Source of the DNA: Heliocidaris tuberculata
Taxonomy: Eukaryota; Echinodermata; Echinoidea; Camarodonta; Echinometridae
Length of the DNA: 64,000 nucleotides
Assembly: GCA_025618425.1 (NCBI GenBank)
Contig: CM046838.1
Span: 43,438,019-43,502,018 of the forward strand
Reading direction: 5' to 3'
Position 1 is the first letter of the stretch. The number at the start of each line of letters is the position of its first letter. Below, piece by piece: positions 35,731 through 48,600 of this stretch. Made by a program: the position numbers and the translations under genes. The notes beneath the pieces are model-generated. The model was not told where the DNA came from. It saw nothing but the letters and a program-made list of their open reading frames with translations, and ran no database searches.

Positions 35731-38080
35731 GTAGTCCTGCCGAGTCACTGTTAAACCAATGTCAAAAACTCTTTCTTTTCTAGAGTCATGTATCTGAGCT
35801 AGAATTTTTATATCAATATCTATGGAGAATCATAAAAGGATTATAAGCCTAAACAAGCATAACATCAAGTTCTAAACATTAGTTTTAGAGAAAAGGATGT
35901 GACATCGCCGAAAAAAATGCCCCGTCTTGGTGATATGGGGGAAACTGAAATGATGTATAATTATTTTTTTGTTTGTTTGTTTGTTAGGAAACGATATGAA
36001 TTAGGCGTAAGGACACGTTAGATACAAAAAGAGCAATTTTCACAACACGTAATTATTGTGTTTAACACACTCTTAAAATGTTGGGTAAATTTAGTTGGGT
36101 AACTGCTGGTTGGTTAAAAATATTCCCAATTCTGGGCTATTATTAACCAACTGGACACTCGAGTGGTGTAACCAATATTGGTCAATACTTTTTACCTAAA
36201 TATTGGGCATATATTTACCAACAGTATTTGGTAATTATGGGTTGGGTACTTGTTGCCCTGTAGTTGTGTAATTTTGTCACATTTCCTTTGCCAGTTGGGT
36301 AAATTTTGTTGGGTAACTGATGGTTGGTTAGAAATTCGCTTTTGCCCAACTTGTGGTAAATATTTTTACCCAATATTGGGGAAAACACTTATATGAATAT
36401 TCATGAATTTTTAGTAGCGTATGGTTTGGGGTGGCCCGATTTACTAACTGTCACCGAATGCATAAAAAAATATAAGGGGTATATAAGAGCTTGCACTAGT
36501 TTGCACAAACTGGATAGGATAGGACTGGGATAGGATAGGTTAAGATATAGGATAGGATAGCTTAAAATAGGATAGGTTAGGATTGATTAGGTTAAGACCC
36601 AGAAGGACGTAACAAGCAGATTTCATTTTTTTTTACCTAGGTTGGAGGAAAAAGGAAACAATAAATTGGGCAGCTGAATTTGCCCAACCACATGATATTT
36701 GTTACCAAACAGTTGAACAAATAGAGGGTTGGGCAATCCTATTGGGTAAGATTGGTTGGGCAATAATTACCCAACTGAGAATATAACCAACAGTTGGGCA
36801 ATTGTAGAGTTGGGTAAAATCTAATGGGTCACCAACTGATGGGCAATTTAATTTGCCCAACAACATAGTAAATGGATTGCCCAACATCAGTTGGGCAAAT
36901 TTTAACCAAAAGTTGTGTGGACAGTATGTTGCCCAGTGTTGGTTAAAAATTGGGCATTTTTTTTGCCCAACTTTTTTAAGAGTGCAGGGAAGTGAACCAA
37001 ATAATATCCAGCACTACAAAACCCAAAACCAAAAAAAAAACCAAAAAAAAAAAAACCCAAAACAAACAAACAAATATGATTTATTTCAAGTTTGGGCCTG
37101 ATCATAAAAGAGGAGATTGTCAGCTTTAAAATGATTGAAAACACATTAAAATCTGATGTTCCTAATATATCGAAAAAGAGAAGAATATTCAGTCCCAAAG
37201 AATGTTATTTTGAAGAAAAAACACATCTGAAAGTTGAAATGTGCAAAATACCATATCATGATTTTTCGATTTACTCCGGATATTGGTTTAAGATATTCTC
37301 AAAATAAGATAGTAAATAGGATTCTTTTCTTGAACAAGCAACTCCATAAGATGAAAATAGTCAGTAACGAAAAAAAAAAAATTATCATTTTGTAAAAGAG
37401 AGTTGGAAGACTTTGTACATTTATTTTACGAAGCAAAATGGATATATGAAGGCTCTCATTAAGTTCAGATTAAGTTCAATTTTAGAAAATATAATTTTTA
37501 TTTTACGAAGCAAAATGGATATATGAAGGCTCTCGAGTGCAGACTATAAAGTTCACTTTCAGAAAATATAATTTTGGTTTTGAAGAGAAGGGAAATGATA
37601 CTTTAAAAATTGCATGGTAACTTTGATAAAGCAGCAACTGTTTGTTCAAAATCTCAATGACCAAAGTTCGTTATTTACTACCAAAAAAAAAGTGATTTAA
37701 TATAATGAGGATATATTCATTCTCTATCGGGTATGTACAACAAATGTTGTATTTTAATGGCAGTCACTTCAACCTGTCTTTATATGAACGAAAATTTGAT
37801 TCAGCAGGATAGCCTGTGAAGGGTTACAGAGTTTAAAAAAAAAAAAAAAACCTCCTTTATTGAGCTCTAACTGAAAATCAGAACATGAAACGTTTTTGTG
37901 GTTATCGGTGCACGTTCAAATATGGTATTTAATGTTATTTTTTAAAAACAATATTGTTCAGTGTGCTTGATCCAAGAAAACTAACCATAGTACCATTGGA
38001 ATTCATATAAGTTGTAGTTTGAAAGGATATTGAATTTTATTAGCAGTTATCATAATTTGCATAATCTATTTACACGATTG

Positions 38081-38159
<79 letters not shown>

Positions 38160-38497
38160 TGCGTGTGTGTGTGTGTGTGTGAACAGATAATGATGGAACG
38201 AAATGAAGTAGGTTACTCGGTGTATTTACAATCTTTCGGCTCTTGGCCTTCTTCAAGTTTATTCGCTAGATCAAACAGAATGAAAGAAATAATGATAATA
38301 AGCACACACCAAAACCAAAGACAACAGAACAGAATTTGCTAGATCAAACAGAAAAAAAAAATAATAATAAGCAGCTTAACAAAACTAAATACAACAGAAC
38401 AGAATTATCATAAAGCATGCAACATAAATCAACAGGAATAAGTTCAACCATGTCAACCGAACGGTACACACATCCACACCTCTCTTACTATATATGT

Positions 38498-38544
<47 letters not shown>

Positions 38545-41500
38545 AGATACACCGCCTCCCTTGCGCTTGACTGGAGGGGCAACTCCGAATGAAGGTCGGG
38601 TTGAGCTCATGGTACGTGGATCATGGGGTTCCCTCTGCAGAAACGGGCAATGGGACTACAGAGACTTCGATATGTTTTGCAAGATACTAGGCTACAAACG
38701 GGCTGACATAATGTTTCGCCTAAATGTATTTGGAAAATCCGATGTCGACATCATATATGATCAAATGAAATGCCCGAGCAGATTAAAATCTTCGTGGGGC
38801 TCATGCACCCTCTCTGCTGGCGCATTCTCCTGTTCGAACAGAGAAGTCGGAGTTGCCTGTGATGCGTGTGAGTATTTATCGTTCTTCTCTTGAAGGGCAC
38901 TTTATACTTTTCATACTGACAATTTCCTGTTTAATTAAATGAGCACTGAATAACTCTTACTTGAATGTTAACATATTAGTATTATTCGGCGTGTTTCTAC
39001 TGGAGATCCTGAAAGTCACGTAACAGAATGGTACAAATACCCGAAATAACAATTCAGCACTTACGCATATAGACATTTAACTGTTTTATTTCATTTTTTT
39101 CAAAAGCACAATAAAGCATTTCTTCTGAAGTTCGTAGATGGAAATAGTTCTTTTGTGTGTTTATCTATATTCATAATTTAAGAAAAAACTGGAAAATATT
39201 TAATAAGTACGCTTTATGTATGATTTTCTCGTCCTTTCATTTCAGAATAGGTCATAATTAGTCACAGACGTATATTATTCCCTTTTCCCCGTTTCATCTG
39301 TTTAGCAACGTTTTACTTTTAGTTTCCTTCAATTCAACCACATAATATTTTATTATTTATTCTTTCTTCTTCTTTTTTTTTTTGTTCAGTCATAAACGTC
39401 ACATTCCGGCTTTCAAATGGCTTTGGCCCACACGAAGGCCACGTTGAGTACTTCTACAATGGAGAGTGGAACGGTGTGTGTGGAGAAAAATCCATAGCAT
39501 ATCCAGCCGAAGTGCTTTGTCGCAGTTTTGGGTATGACCGCGTATTTGCTGTGTTACAGCAAGGTGGATTTGGTGAACCAACAAATATATACTTTGACGG
39601 CATCGTCTGCAGCGGAGATGCCGTTACCTATGACCAGTGCCGTCTCTACAAGTACCGAACTAGTTTTTGTGACGTTGGCTACGGAGCTATGGCAATCTCC
39701 TGTGACATTCGTAAGTTACTGTTTTTGAGGTATTGTGCTAACAGACTGTGAAATCTAACATTTTATATACCCCTTGGCCGATTCTTACCTAGACTGAGCG
39801 TCTGGTTTAGTTACACCGAGACTTGGATTTGAATTACTGTAGGTTTGACTGTATAGTACATTACTTTAAAATAATAGTATAATACCGGCCAGCACGTTCG
39901 CATTAACCAAATTGTGAAAGCCCTTTGACCCTTAATGTAAACATAATTGTGTTCATACGAGTCCACACTGAAGCCACATAAATGCAAAGTACAGTAATAG
40001 CCTTTCGATGAACGAGCAATTATATATTGGATTAGAAAAAGACATTGGCTATATTAGTTTTGCAGATCACATCTCGCCGATTTATGTAAAAAGCTCACGT
40101 CGCCCAATTCATCGCTTTTTTACAGGACGGTTCTATTCGATGATATACAGTGCCTATGAAAAAAAAGTATACCCAACTTTGGTAGCTTCGTATATAACAT
40201 TTACATATTCTGTGACTTTCAGATTTATCTCATGGTAAAGAGTAACTAGTACTCTGTCTATTGATACCTTATTAATAACTTTGATGCCACGGATGACTGA
40301 GTACCGGGGTTTTTAAAGATCGCGTCAAAATCCATTTGTACCAACTTTGGGCTGAAGCAAAGCGTGCATGTCACAAGCCATTCGTGGAATGATGTATTAT
40401 TTGTTTCAGTCTATAAACGATTGTGAAGTTTTTTTTCATTGATTTTGTACATATTAAAAGCAAACATCAACAAAAACCACCCAAAATACTTTTCAAAGCA
40501 GAGTTTATGATATTCTCCTCGTCTTAATGACACAAAATTGGCTTCCTCCGTATCCCTTAATTGTTTAAGACAATAGCCCTTCATATGCGAGTCATTCACA
40601 GTGGACAAAACTATTCGGGATGTCATTATTATCATGAAAGTCCACTGTCGATTCTTTAAGTAGTTATCAACAACTGTGTATCCTTTCTTACCTTTCATTC
40701 TTCCTTAAAGTTATTTAAACATTGATTTCATGTGCTATTCAAGTCAATACGTTATGCAGGTGAGATGGTGCAACTGACAAATCTGGAGAGCATTTTTTTG
40801 TCAAGATAATATCATACGACATGAAGTTTGCAAGCTAGGCAAACTGAATTAAGATTAGCCCTACGTGAGCTGAATGAAAGCTTAAACAGAATGAATAACT
40901 TTTAAACACAAACCATTCAGACACAACACAGAATAAATGTTTAAAGGACTTAAGACTAAAGTAACACAGGCTTGTGGTTTTGATCCACATTTTGTTGCAT
41001 CAATCAACTGATCAAAACTTGGAACAAATGGATTTTGACGGCTCTTTTTGAAAAGCTTGGTACTCAGTCATCCGTGACTGCAAAGTAGCATCAACAGAAA
41101 TGTCTTTATAGGTGGTTGTTTTTGCTCCTAGTGTTGGTTTGGGAGTCTCCTTTGTGATAACTAGTGACTGAAAAAAAAACAGGAAGGGAGAACAAATTTT
41201 TAAAATGTTCAAATTTCAAAACTTCACCGCTCGGATACAGTGCTCAGTTGAGAATTCTCCTGATTAAAAATGCATAAAAATGTACTGCTCGGTCTCTCCC
41301 TCGCTTAGTCTGGGCAGGCGGAGGGGGGGGGGGGGGCTCACTTTCATTGTTTGACCCTGTATGCCCATCTTGGTCCTGTGCTCCGGTGCCTCTGATGAAA
41401 TCATTCCAGAGCTGTGATTTGGCGTCTGTAGCACAAGGACTATGGCTATAATTTGTTTATAGCTATTCCATGTAGTTTCCAACAAGGTACCCTAGGGAAC

Positions 41501-42600
41501 TACCTTTTAAAGTGCGAATACCAAAGTCTCATTCCATGGTATCATCATCTTGTGTGCTTTATAGTGAACTTTTTTACAACTTTCATTTTCTTTGCCATCT
41601 TTATGTACAAGTGGAGATTCAAAAGGTGATGGTTAGTAGAGCACTTCAGTCTTGGGTATGGTGACTTGCAAACCAATTTTCTTTGCTGTGTTTGACAATC
41701 TGTCCATATTTCTTGCAAATGGTCAATGTTTTAAGCTAAAGGGCGCTGTCATCGGCGTATAAGCGTCCTTTGGTCCTTTGCAATGAGCGTAGTCTTGAAA
41801 GGTTGAAGAAGTTGCCGATGTCAAATCTGATAGATATTCCTGGAGCAGAGGCGGCGGAACGTCGGGCTCACGCAATGAAAGTGGGAGTCACCTTTTGTCC
41901 TCCAAACAAAAAGTGCCCCCACTTCCATTGTCCGAGTCCGACGTTCCGCCGCCTCTGTCCTGGAGACACATACTTCTAGCATTACAGTGAAGAAAATTCT
42001 AAAGAGTCAAAGGAATATTACACAGCCGTTATATCTACGTAATATCACACAGCAATTAGTTTACGTATATCACTCATGGATGGTTTATTGTTATGTTGGG
42101 TTTACACTAGGCCACGATGACCACGATGGCCACGATTTGAGAGAATCGTGATGAGCGTGTTGGTCGTGGGATCGAATTGTTGTGATCGCGAGGGAGCTTT
42201 GTGGAATCGTGATGATCGTGTTGAGCGTGACAAACATTTTGACTGTCTGCAATTTTGCCAGGATTATCACGATTTGACGCCAAATCTTGAGAGAGCGTAA
42301 TAGAACGTGGGTATCATCGTAGAGCTTAACAAACCATAACAGAGCGGAACAGACCTTGATGCGTCATCGTAGGGGATCCTGGTAAATTTGGAAACACGAT
42401 TCCTTCAAATTTCACTACGATCCCACCACGTTTCTATCACGCTCTACTACGATTCATCAAGATACATTGAGCAGCATGAGTAATATGGAAGGGCTCCAGC
42501 GCTCTCCAAGATTCATTGCGTTTTCCAAAGATCTTACCTTTGAACTGCTATAATTTTTGGATTTGATTTGTAGAACAAGCGTTTCATCATCATCATCATC

Positions 42601-42633
<33 letters not shown>

Positions 42634-45600
42634 AAAAATAATAATAATGATAAAAATGCAATATTTATCAAGCGCATAATAAGCGTTCACTTTTCTATGC
42701 TAAAAAAAAAAATGCCAGCGAAAGGGAATGCCTCTGCTAATAGTGACAAGGCTTCTCCAACTCGTCCATAACCGCTAGCAGCTGAAGAAGCCCCAGCAGA
42801 AGTCCATGAAGAGCCAGAGACAATATGCTATGGCTTTCAATTCTCCACAGGTGATAGGACAGGAGACAACACCATATTTATATGCTTCGACGATGGCCAT
42901 ACAAACTTCTGGAAGAATATGGCATATGGAGGAGCGACTACATTTGAAGGCTTATAGGATAGTGAACGTGAAGAAAATCGTGCCAGATCTTGACCAGAAT
43001 CGTGTTGGCTTCGTAACAAAACGTACCGAGAGATTAGAAGAAAAAAAAATGGAACTCCACGCTTTTTTAATCGTGCAGATCGTTGCCATCGTGACCCCAG
43101 TATAAACCCAACATAACGCAATCGGAGACCTGGGACCGGGGCTTCAACTATTATAATGATTATAAAACCTAGTTTGTCAGACTGTAACGACGATAAACAG
43201 TCAATGTCACGTTAATAGGTAAAGTTACACTTGTATTTCTTTCTAGATGAAGATATTGATGTCCGTTTAACTGGTGGTAGTGGCGATCACGAGGGTCGAG
43301 TAGAAGTGTTCTTTAACGGAACTTGGGGCAAAATTTGTGGCAATGACCTCTGGACGTTTAATTCGGCTGACGTAGTGTGTAGGGTTAGAGGCTTTGATCG
43401 AGCTTTTATAATCTACTACGACGACACATTTGACGATGGTGATCTCGAATTAGTGCACTTTGACGAGGTAAACTGCCTCGGCACGGAAACCAATCTGACA
43501 TCATGCTCGGCTTATAGATACAAGGAAAGGTTTTGTCAAGATGGTGCTACGGAATCTGCTAGCGTCACATGCACATCAGGTAAGAAATGTAAATTGGTAA
43601 TACTAATATTACTTCCTTGAAACTATACCAAACTGTATCCATTCTAGCATTTAGGTGATAAAACAAATACACAAGACGTACAACGTACTAGAAGCTGTAA
43701 GTTACTCCTGGGTTCTCATTTGGTTCAGTCTAACCGAGCGTGTGTACCAGCTTTCTAGCTTGAGGAGGGGAGAGGATATGATATCTCAGTTTATAACAGT
43801 GTTTACCTATGTAAACATTCTGAGGCTGTTGAGGTGAGCTTCAATTCTTGATAATGACAAGTTAATTTTTTTTTAATTCAATGGCAATGCACTCATTCCG
43901 TTGGCATGGATTATGAAGAAAACTTTTTTCTCTCTCTCCCAGAATCGGGACCTAGCGTAGACCTAAGGCTGGTGAACGGCAGTGGATCCTACGAAGGGCA
44001 GGTCGAATTCTTTGTCAATGGAGCTTGGCGGAAAATCTGTGGAGAGAAATGGACCTACATCGAGTCGGATGTATTCTGTCGTTCTCTTGGATATGAAAGA
44101 GCCTACGCTATTCTGCAGGACGGGAGTGCATTTGTCAGCAGTGGGAATACATCGCTTTTCTTTGACGAATTAAAATGTACGGGACTTGAAAACAGTGTAA
44201 CCGACTGCCGATTGCTTCGATACAAGAACAGGAACTGTGATTCTGCGTACGGTGCCACTTCAATTTCATGTGAAACAGGTTTGACATAAAATTATTTTCT
44301 TTTTTTTCTTTTCGATCATCAAATATCATAGGTTTCCATGTAAGGCAACCTGTTGTACATCAGGATTTTCATTAAAAATTAGCATGTGTTGATGTATTCG
44401 GAAACATTTCTGTAGCATGATTGTAAATGGAGCATTCATGACTATTTTGTTCAAAGCTTACAGAGAATTAACCAGCAAATCTGCGTTTGGTATTAAAGGG
44501 AAGCTTGAGTTCTGGGAAAGGTAGAAAATAATTTTTGAGCCTTCTCATTCTTTTTATGTTAGTTTGGAAGATTTTTATAGTAGAAATGTCCCCTGAAAAG
44601 GATTGCTCTTCAAATGCCCTTACATTCAAAATATGACAAGAAACGTTTGAAATGTTCGGGCCGAACATTTGTGTGTAGTCCCATATACACATTTCTGTGT
44701 GCAGTGCAGGTGACTCTCAGCAGGATTGAGTCAATTTCTTATCATTTTGGTGATTCCAAGACCTTACAGCATACATCAATTCTAATTTCCTACATAATCA
44801 ACCTTTCCCAATTGCTTTGAGACAATTTCTTTCACAATTAAATCTCATGACCAGAACTCAACTTTATCTTTAAGGTTTGGTACTCTTTTCCTTCAAATCT
44901 TTTATCATAATGTGGTTTTCTGCGAAAGGCAACCTACTAAAGGCCATGGGCGAACACGGATTAAGATAGATAGACGTTCCTGCATTGGCAAGATGCAATG
45001 AGCCCGACATACTGACATACGTATTTTGTATTTTTCCTGTCATGGTACTTAACGTTTGGTACTCTTTTCCTTCAAATCTGTTATAATAATGTGGTTTTCT
45101 GCGAAAGCCAACCTATTGAACGCCATGGGCGAACACGGATTAAAATAGATAGACGTCACTGCATTTAATTTTACATACGTATTTCATATTTTTCCTGGCA
45201 TGAATACCTAAATGGTATCCGTTTATGTGCAAATATTTTCAAAATTGCAAATCTGTCGTTTCTCCGCAGATGATGCAATTAGTATTCGCCTCGTCGGAGG
45301 TCGAGACACATTCGAGGGCCGGGCCGAAATCTTCTACGATGGATCATGGGGCTCGATCTGTGCCAAACAGCCCTGGAACATGGCCACTGCTACCCTGATG
45401 TGTCGCATGCTAGGATTTAACGTCAATGACTTCGTCGCTTCTTATAATAGCAATCGCTTTGGTGACTTGACTCAACCAGTTCACTTTGACGAACTGGATT
45501 GTTCCAGTGCAGAGAATAGCAGTTTGATCAAATCTTGTCGTCTGCTGAAGTACGGAACTGGCTACTGCAACAGTGGATACGCCAGCGTCCAATGTGACCT

Positions 45601-48600
45601 ACGTAAGTATGGAGTGGTTAGATTTGAAATTTTTATCTGTCGCCCAAAAGGGAGACAAAGTAAGACAATTGTATTTCCGCAAGGGGGGGGGGGGGGGTAG
45701 GGAGGCGAAAACGAAAATCGAATGTAGCTCCAATATGTAAAAAGAAACTGACCTTCTATAAAATGATCAGATTATCGATAAATAAACATGAAAATAGAAT
45801 TAAGAACAGCCGCATAATAGAGATGAAAAAAAAAATATCACATGATGCCATGATATGAAAAAAGTGTTATAGGAAAACCAATGCTAAAATTATACGCACG
45901 GGTGCAAATACTCAGTAGGTATTTTATGATTAATTTTCAGCTAAAACAACAACTCAGGTAAGGACAACGACTGTTTCCACAACAAAGCCACCAACCGCTG
46001 AAGCAGTTACGACAGACCATGTGACTTCTGTGAAAGCCACTGTGACAACATCCACCACAACAACAGTAAATCCAACTTCAACTGAAGGGAGGACAACAAC
46101 TGTTTCTTCAACAATACCATCCACTCAGAAAAAAGTTACGACAGAACATGTGAACAATGCTGCGGGAAACATTGCTACCACACCCACCATAATCATTACT
46201 CCGACAACAACTGGACTAACAGGCGAAACAATATCCCAAATGAGCACAGATGCTGCCCTTACTTCTGTAGAAACAAGTCCTACTAGTACATTTACAGAAT
46301 TAGATTTAACCACTGCGGTTTCTACGATAAGGGGCGAAACACAATTTGCTGCCTTCACAACAGCATATGCTGGCTCAACTTTCTCACAGACCACGAATTT
46401 CCACACAGAGCAAGGAGACGAACTGCCACAACCTCGTGAAGTCATTGAAAATACAGTTGTCAAAGAGTTGATTTCATCCGACACTGCTACCGCCATTAGC
46501 AACTCCATCTTAACCGATGATACAACAGGATGGTTATCAGTCATTTACAATACATATTATACAGAGACAGTTTTAGCTACTATCACCGAAACAGAGACAG
46601 CCCTGGCTACTACGAGCCAATCGCTCACAACGACCATTGATGAAACATTAACGACATCACGAAGTAAGCAATGTCATATAAACTGCAAAAGTGGTGTGTA
46701 TATTTCACTGTAATAAAAATTGAAATAAGTACAGACACACATTTAGATCATGTGACGAGTAAACCCGACTTGATTTACATAGTATGAAAAGCAATCTTAG
46801 GGTTTGATGAACTGACGAAAATTTGTAAATAAATGCAATTATAATTACCACTTTTTCGAAATGTGTGACTAATAGTAGACATTTTTGTAGCAGAACAACG
46901 CTTGACGTTAACAATTCCACTACTAATTCCACTACGAAGCTTTACACAAAAGTCACAAGATTATTTTCAGCGGGCAGATTCAACAACAGAGTATGTGATT
47001 ATTTTGCCTTTCATGGTGCGTGTGTGTATGTACGGAGGGGGGGGGGGGGGGGGGTTGTATTTTGCCAACAGATCTTCGACCAAGAAATCGACAGAGGTCC
47101 TTAGAATGAATATACCGACATGGTGGTATACTAAGAACATAATGCCTATCTATTTTGTCTAATAATCTTTGTCCAGAGAATGCAGCAACGCCAATGACGA
47201 CAGCAATAGCAACATCAGCTTACATGGCGACAAAGAAGGACAGTACGACTGCGTCATTGTCAACGGCCAAAGACAGTACAACGACATCAATGACCACCGA
47301 TACAGCCGCAGTACAAACCACAGGAAACATGAGTTCCACGACATCGTTGATCAATCCTGAAACGAAATCGCCGGTGACAACATTGTCTGCAGACAGTGTG
47401 AAAGATGTACATTTCACCGAAGTTCACTCAACAGGCACGACAGGTGAAAAATCATCAGCAGCATCAGTAAGCATTTTTACCCTTTTGCCGTAGACACTTG
47501 TTAATCAAAATGCAACTTACTATATTTTGACAATCGTACATGAATTATCTCATCAATTCAAGAGTGGTTATTTGTTTTAATGAATAGAAAACGACATGTT
47601 AGGCAACCTAGCTATCAGGCGGGGACAGACCGGGCAGTGATGTAACCCCACTTTAAGGAGAAAGCGAGCAAAACTCTGGTATTATCTAGTATTTTATTTT
47701 TTGGACAATAAGTATTCGAAATGTGGCACTTCAGGCTGTCCTGCAACCGGTCATGCGTATTCATTGATCTTGCTGGGGGGGGGGGGGGGGGGGGGGTCAC
47801 AAGAAATATGATTCTAGAGTTGTTTAATCACGAGTTTATTACCAAAAATCATTAGGAATTGCATAAAAGTTTACCCATGAATAACATTTCTATTTTGTAT
47901 TATGTATATTACATCACATTTAACGAAAGATACAGTTTCCTTAGATATATATCTTCAATGTCACACAGAATTTCCACAAAAGACCCACACCTGCATCGCA
48001 ATGGTCGAATAACAATACTGCACTGTATGCTGGATACATCACCTCCACAGCAAGCGTTCTTTTCACTCTTATAGTTTACCTGCTCGCTCGGTAAGTAAAA
48101 CACCGATATCTAAGAGAATTAAATCAATTGCCAAACCTGGATATAGGTGATAAAAATAAAAACCTAAATAGATCTACACAAAAAAAAAAAAAAAGAATAA
48201 ATGAATGAATTCAACCAAGTCTCCTTATTGTTATTTTGCATCATCATGATCATGTACCTATTTACGGCACCTGGACCAAGATGTGTAGTAAAGATTAATG
48301 GACTGCCATAGGACTTAGTGCCACACCCAAAATTCGATCCCCGTGCCAAGTACCTGATCCATAGTAAGCTGATTTATCCACCAGTCTAAAACCATAACGT
48401 TTCTTTAGCGTAATGTATTTGTAGAAATGATACTTGTTTACTTTGTCAGGGACCTCTCTAGTATTATGACATATCTCGTACAATATGTTGTGTATCTAGA
48501 CCGTAAAATATTTCACAAAATTCCTTGTTCTCATGATATTTATATTTCCTTTAATTTATTTGTTTATATTCAAAAGGAAAATCAGGAACACAACACATGG

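Noticed and set aside
42806..43121. Overlapping ~95-codon frames on both strands
   Set aside because: They lie inside the right half of an inverted-repeat element and match no family I know.
46894..46990. Including this segment as a stalk exon in the gene model
   Set aside because: Its length breaks the frame, while exons 7 and 8 join in frame without it.
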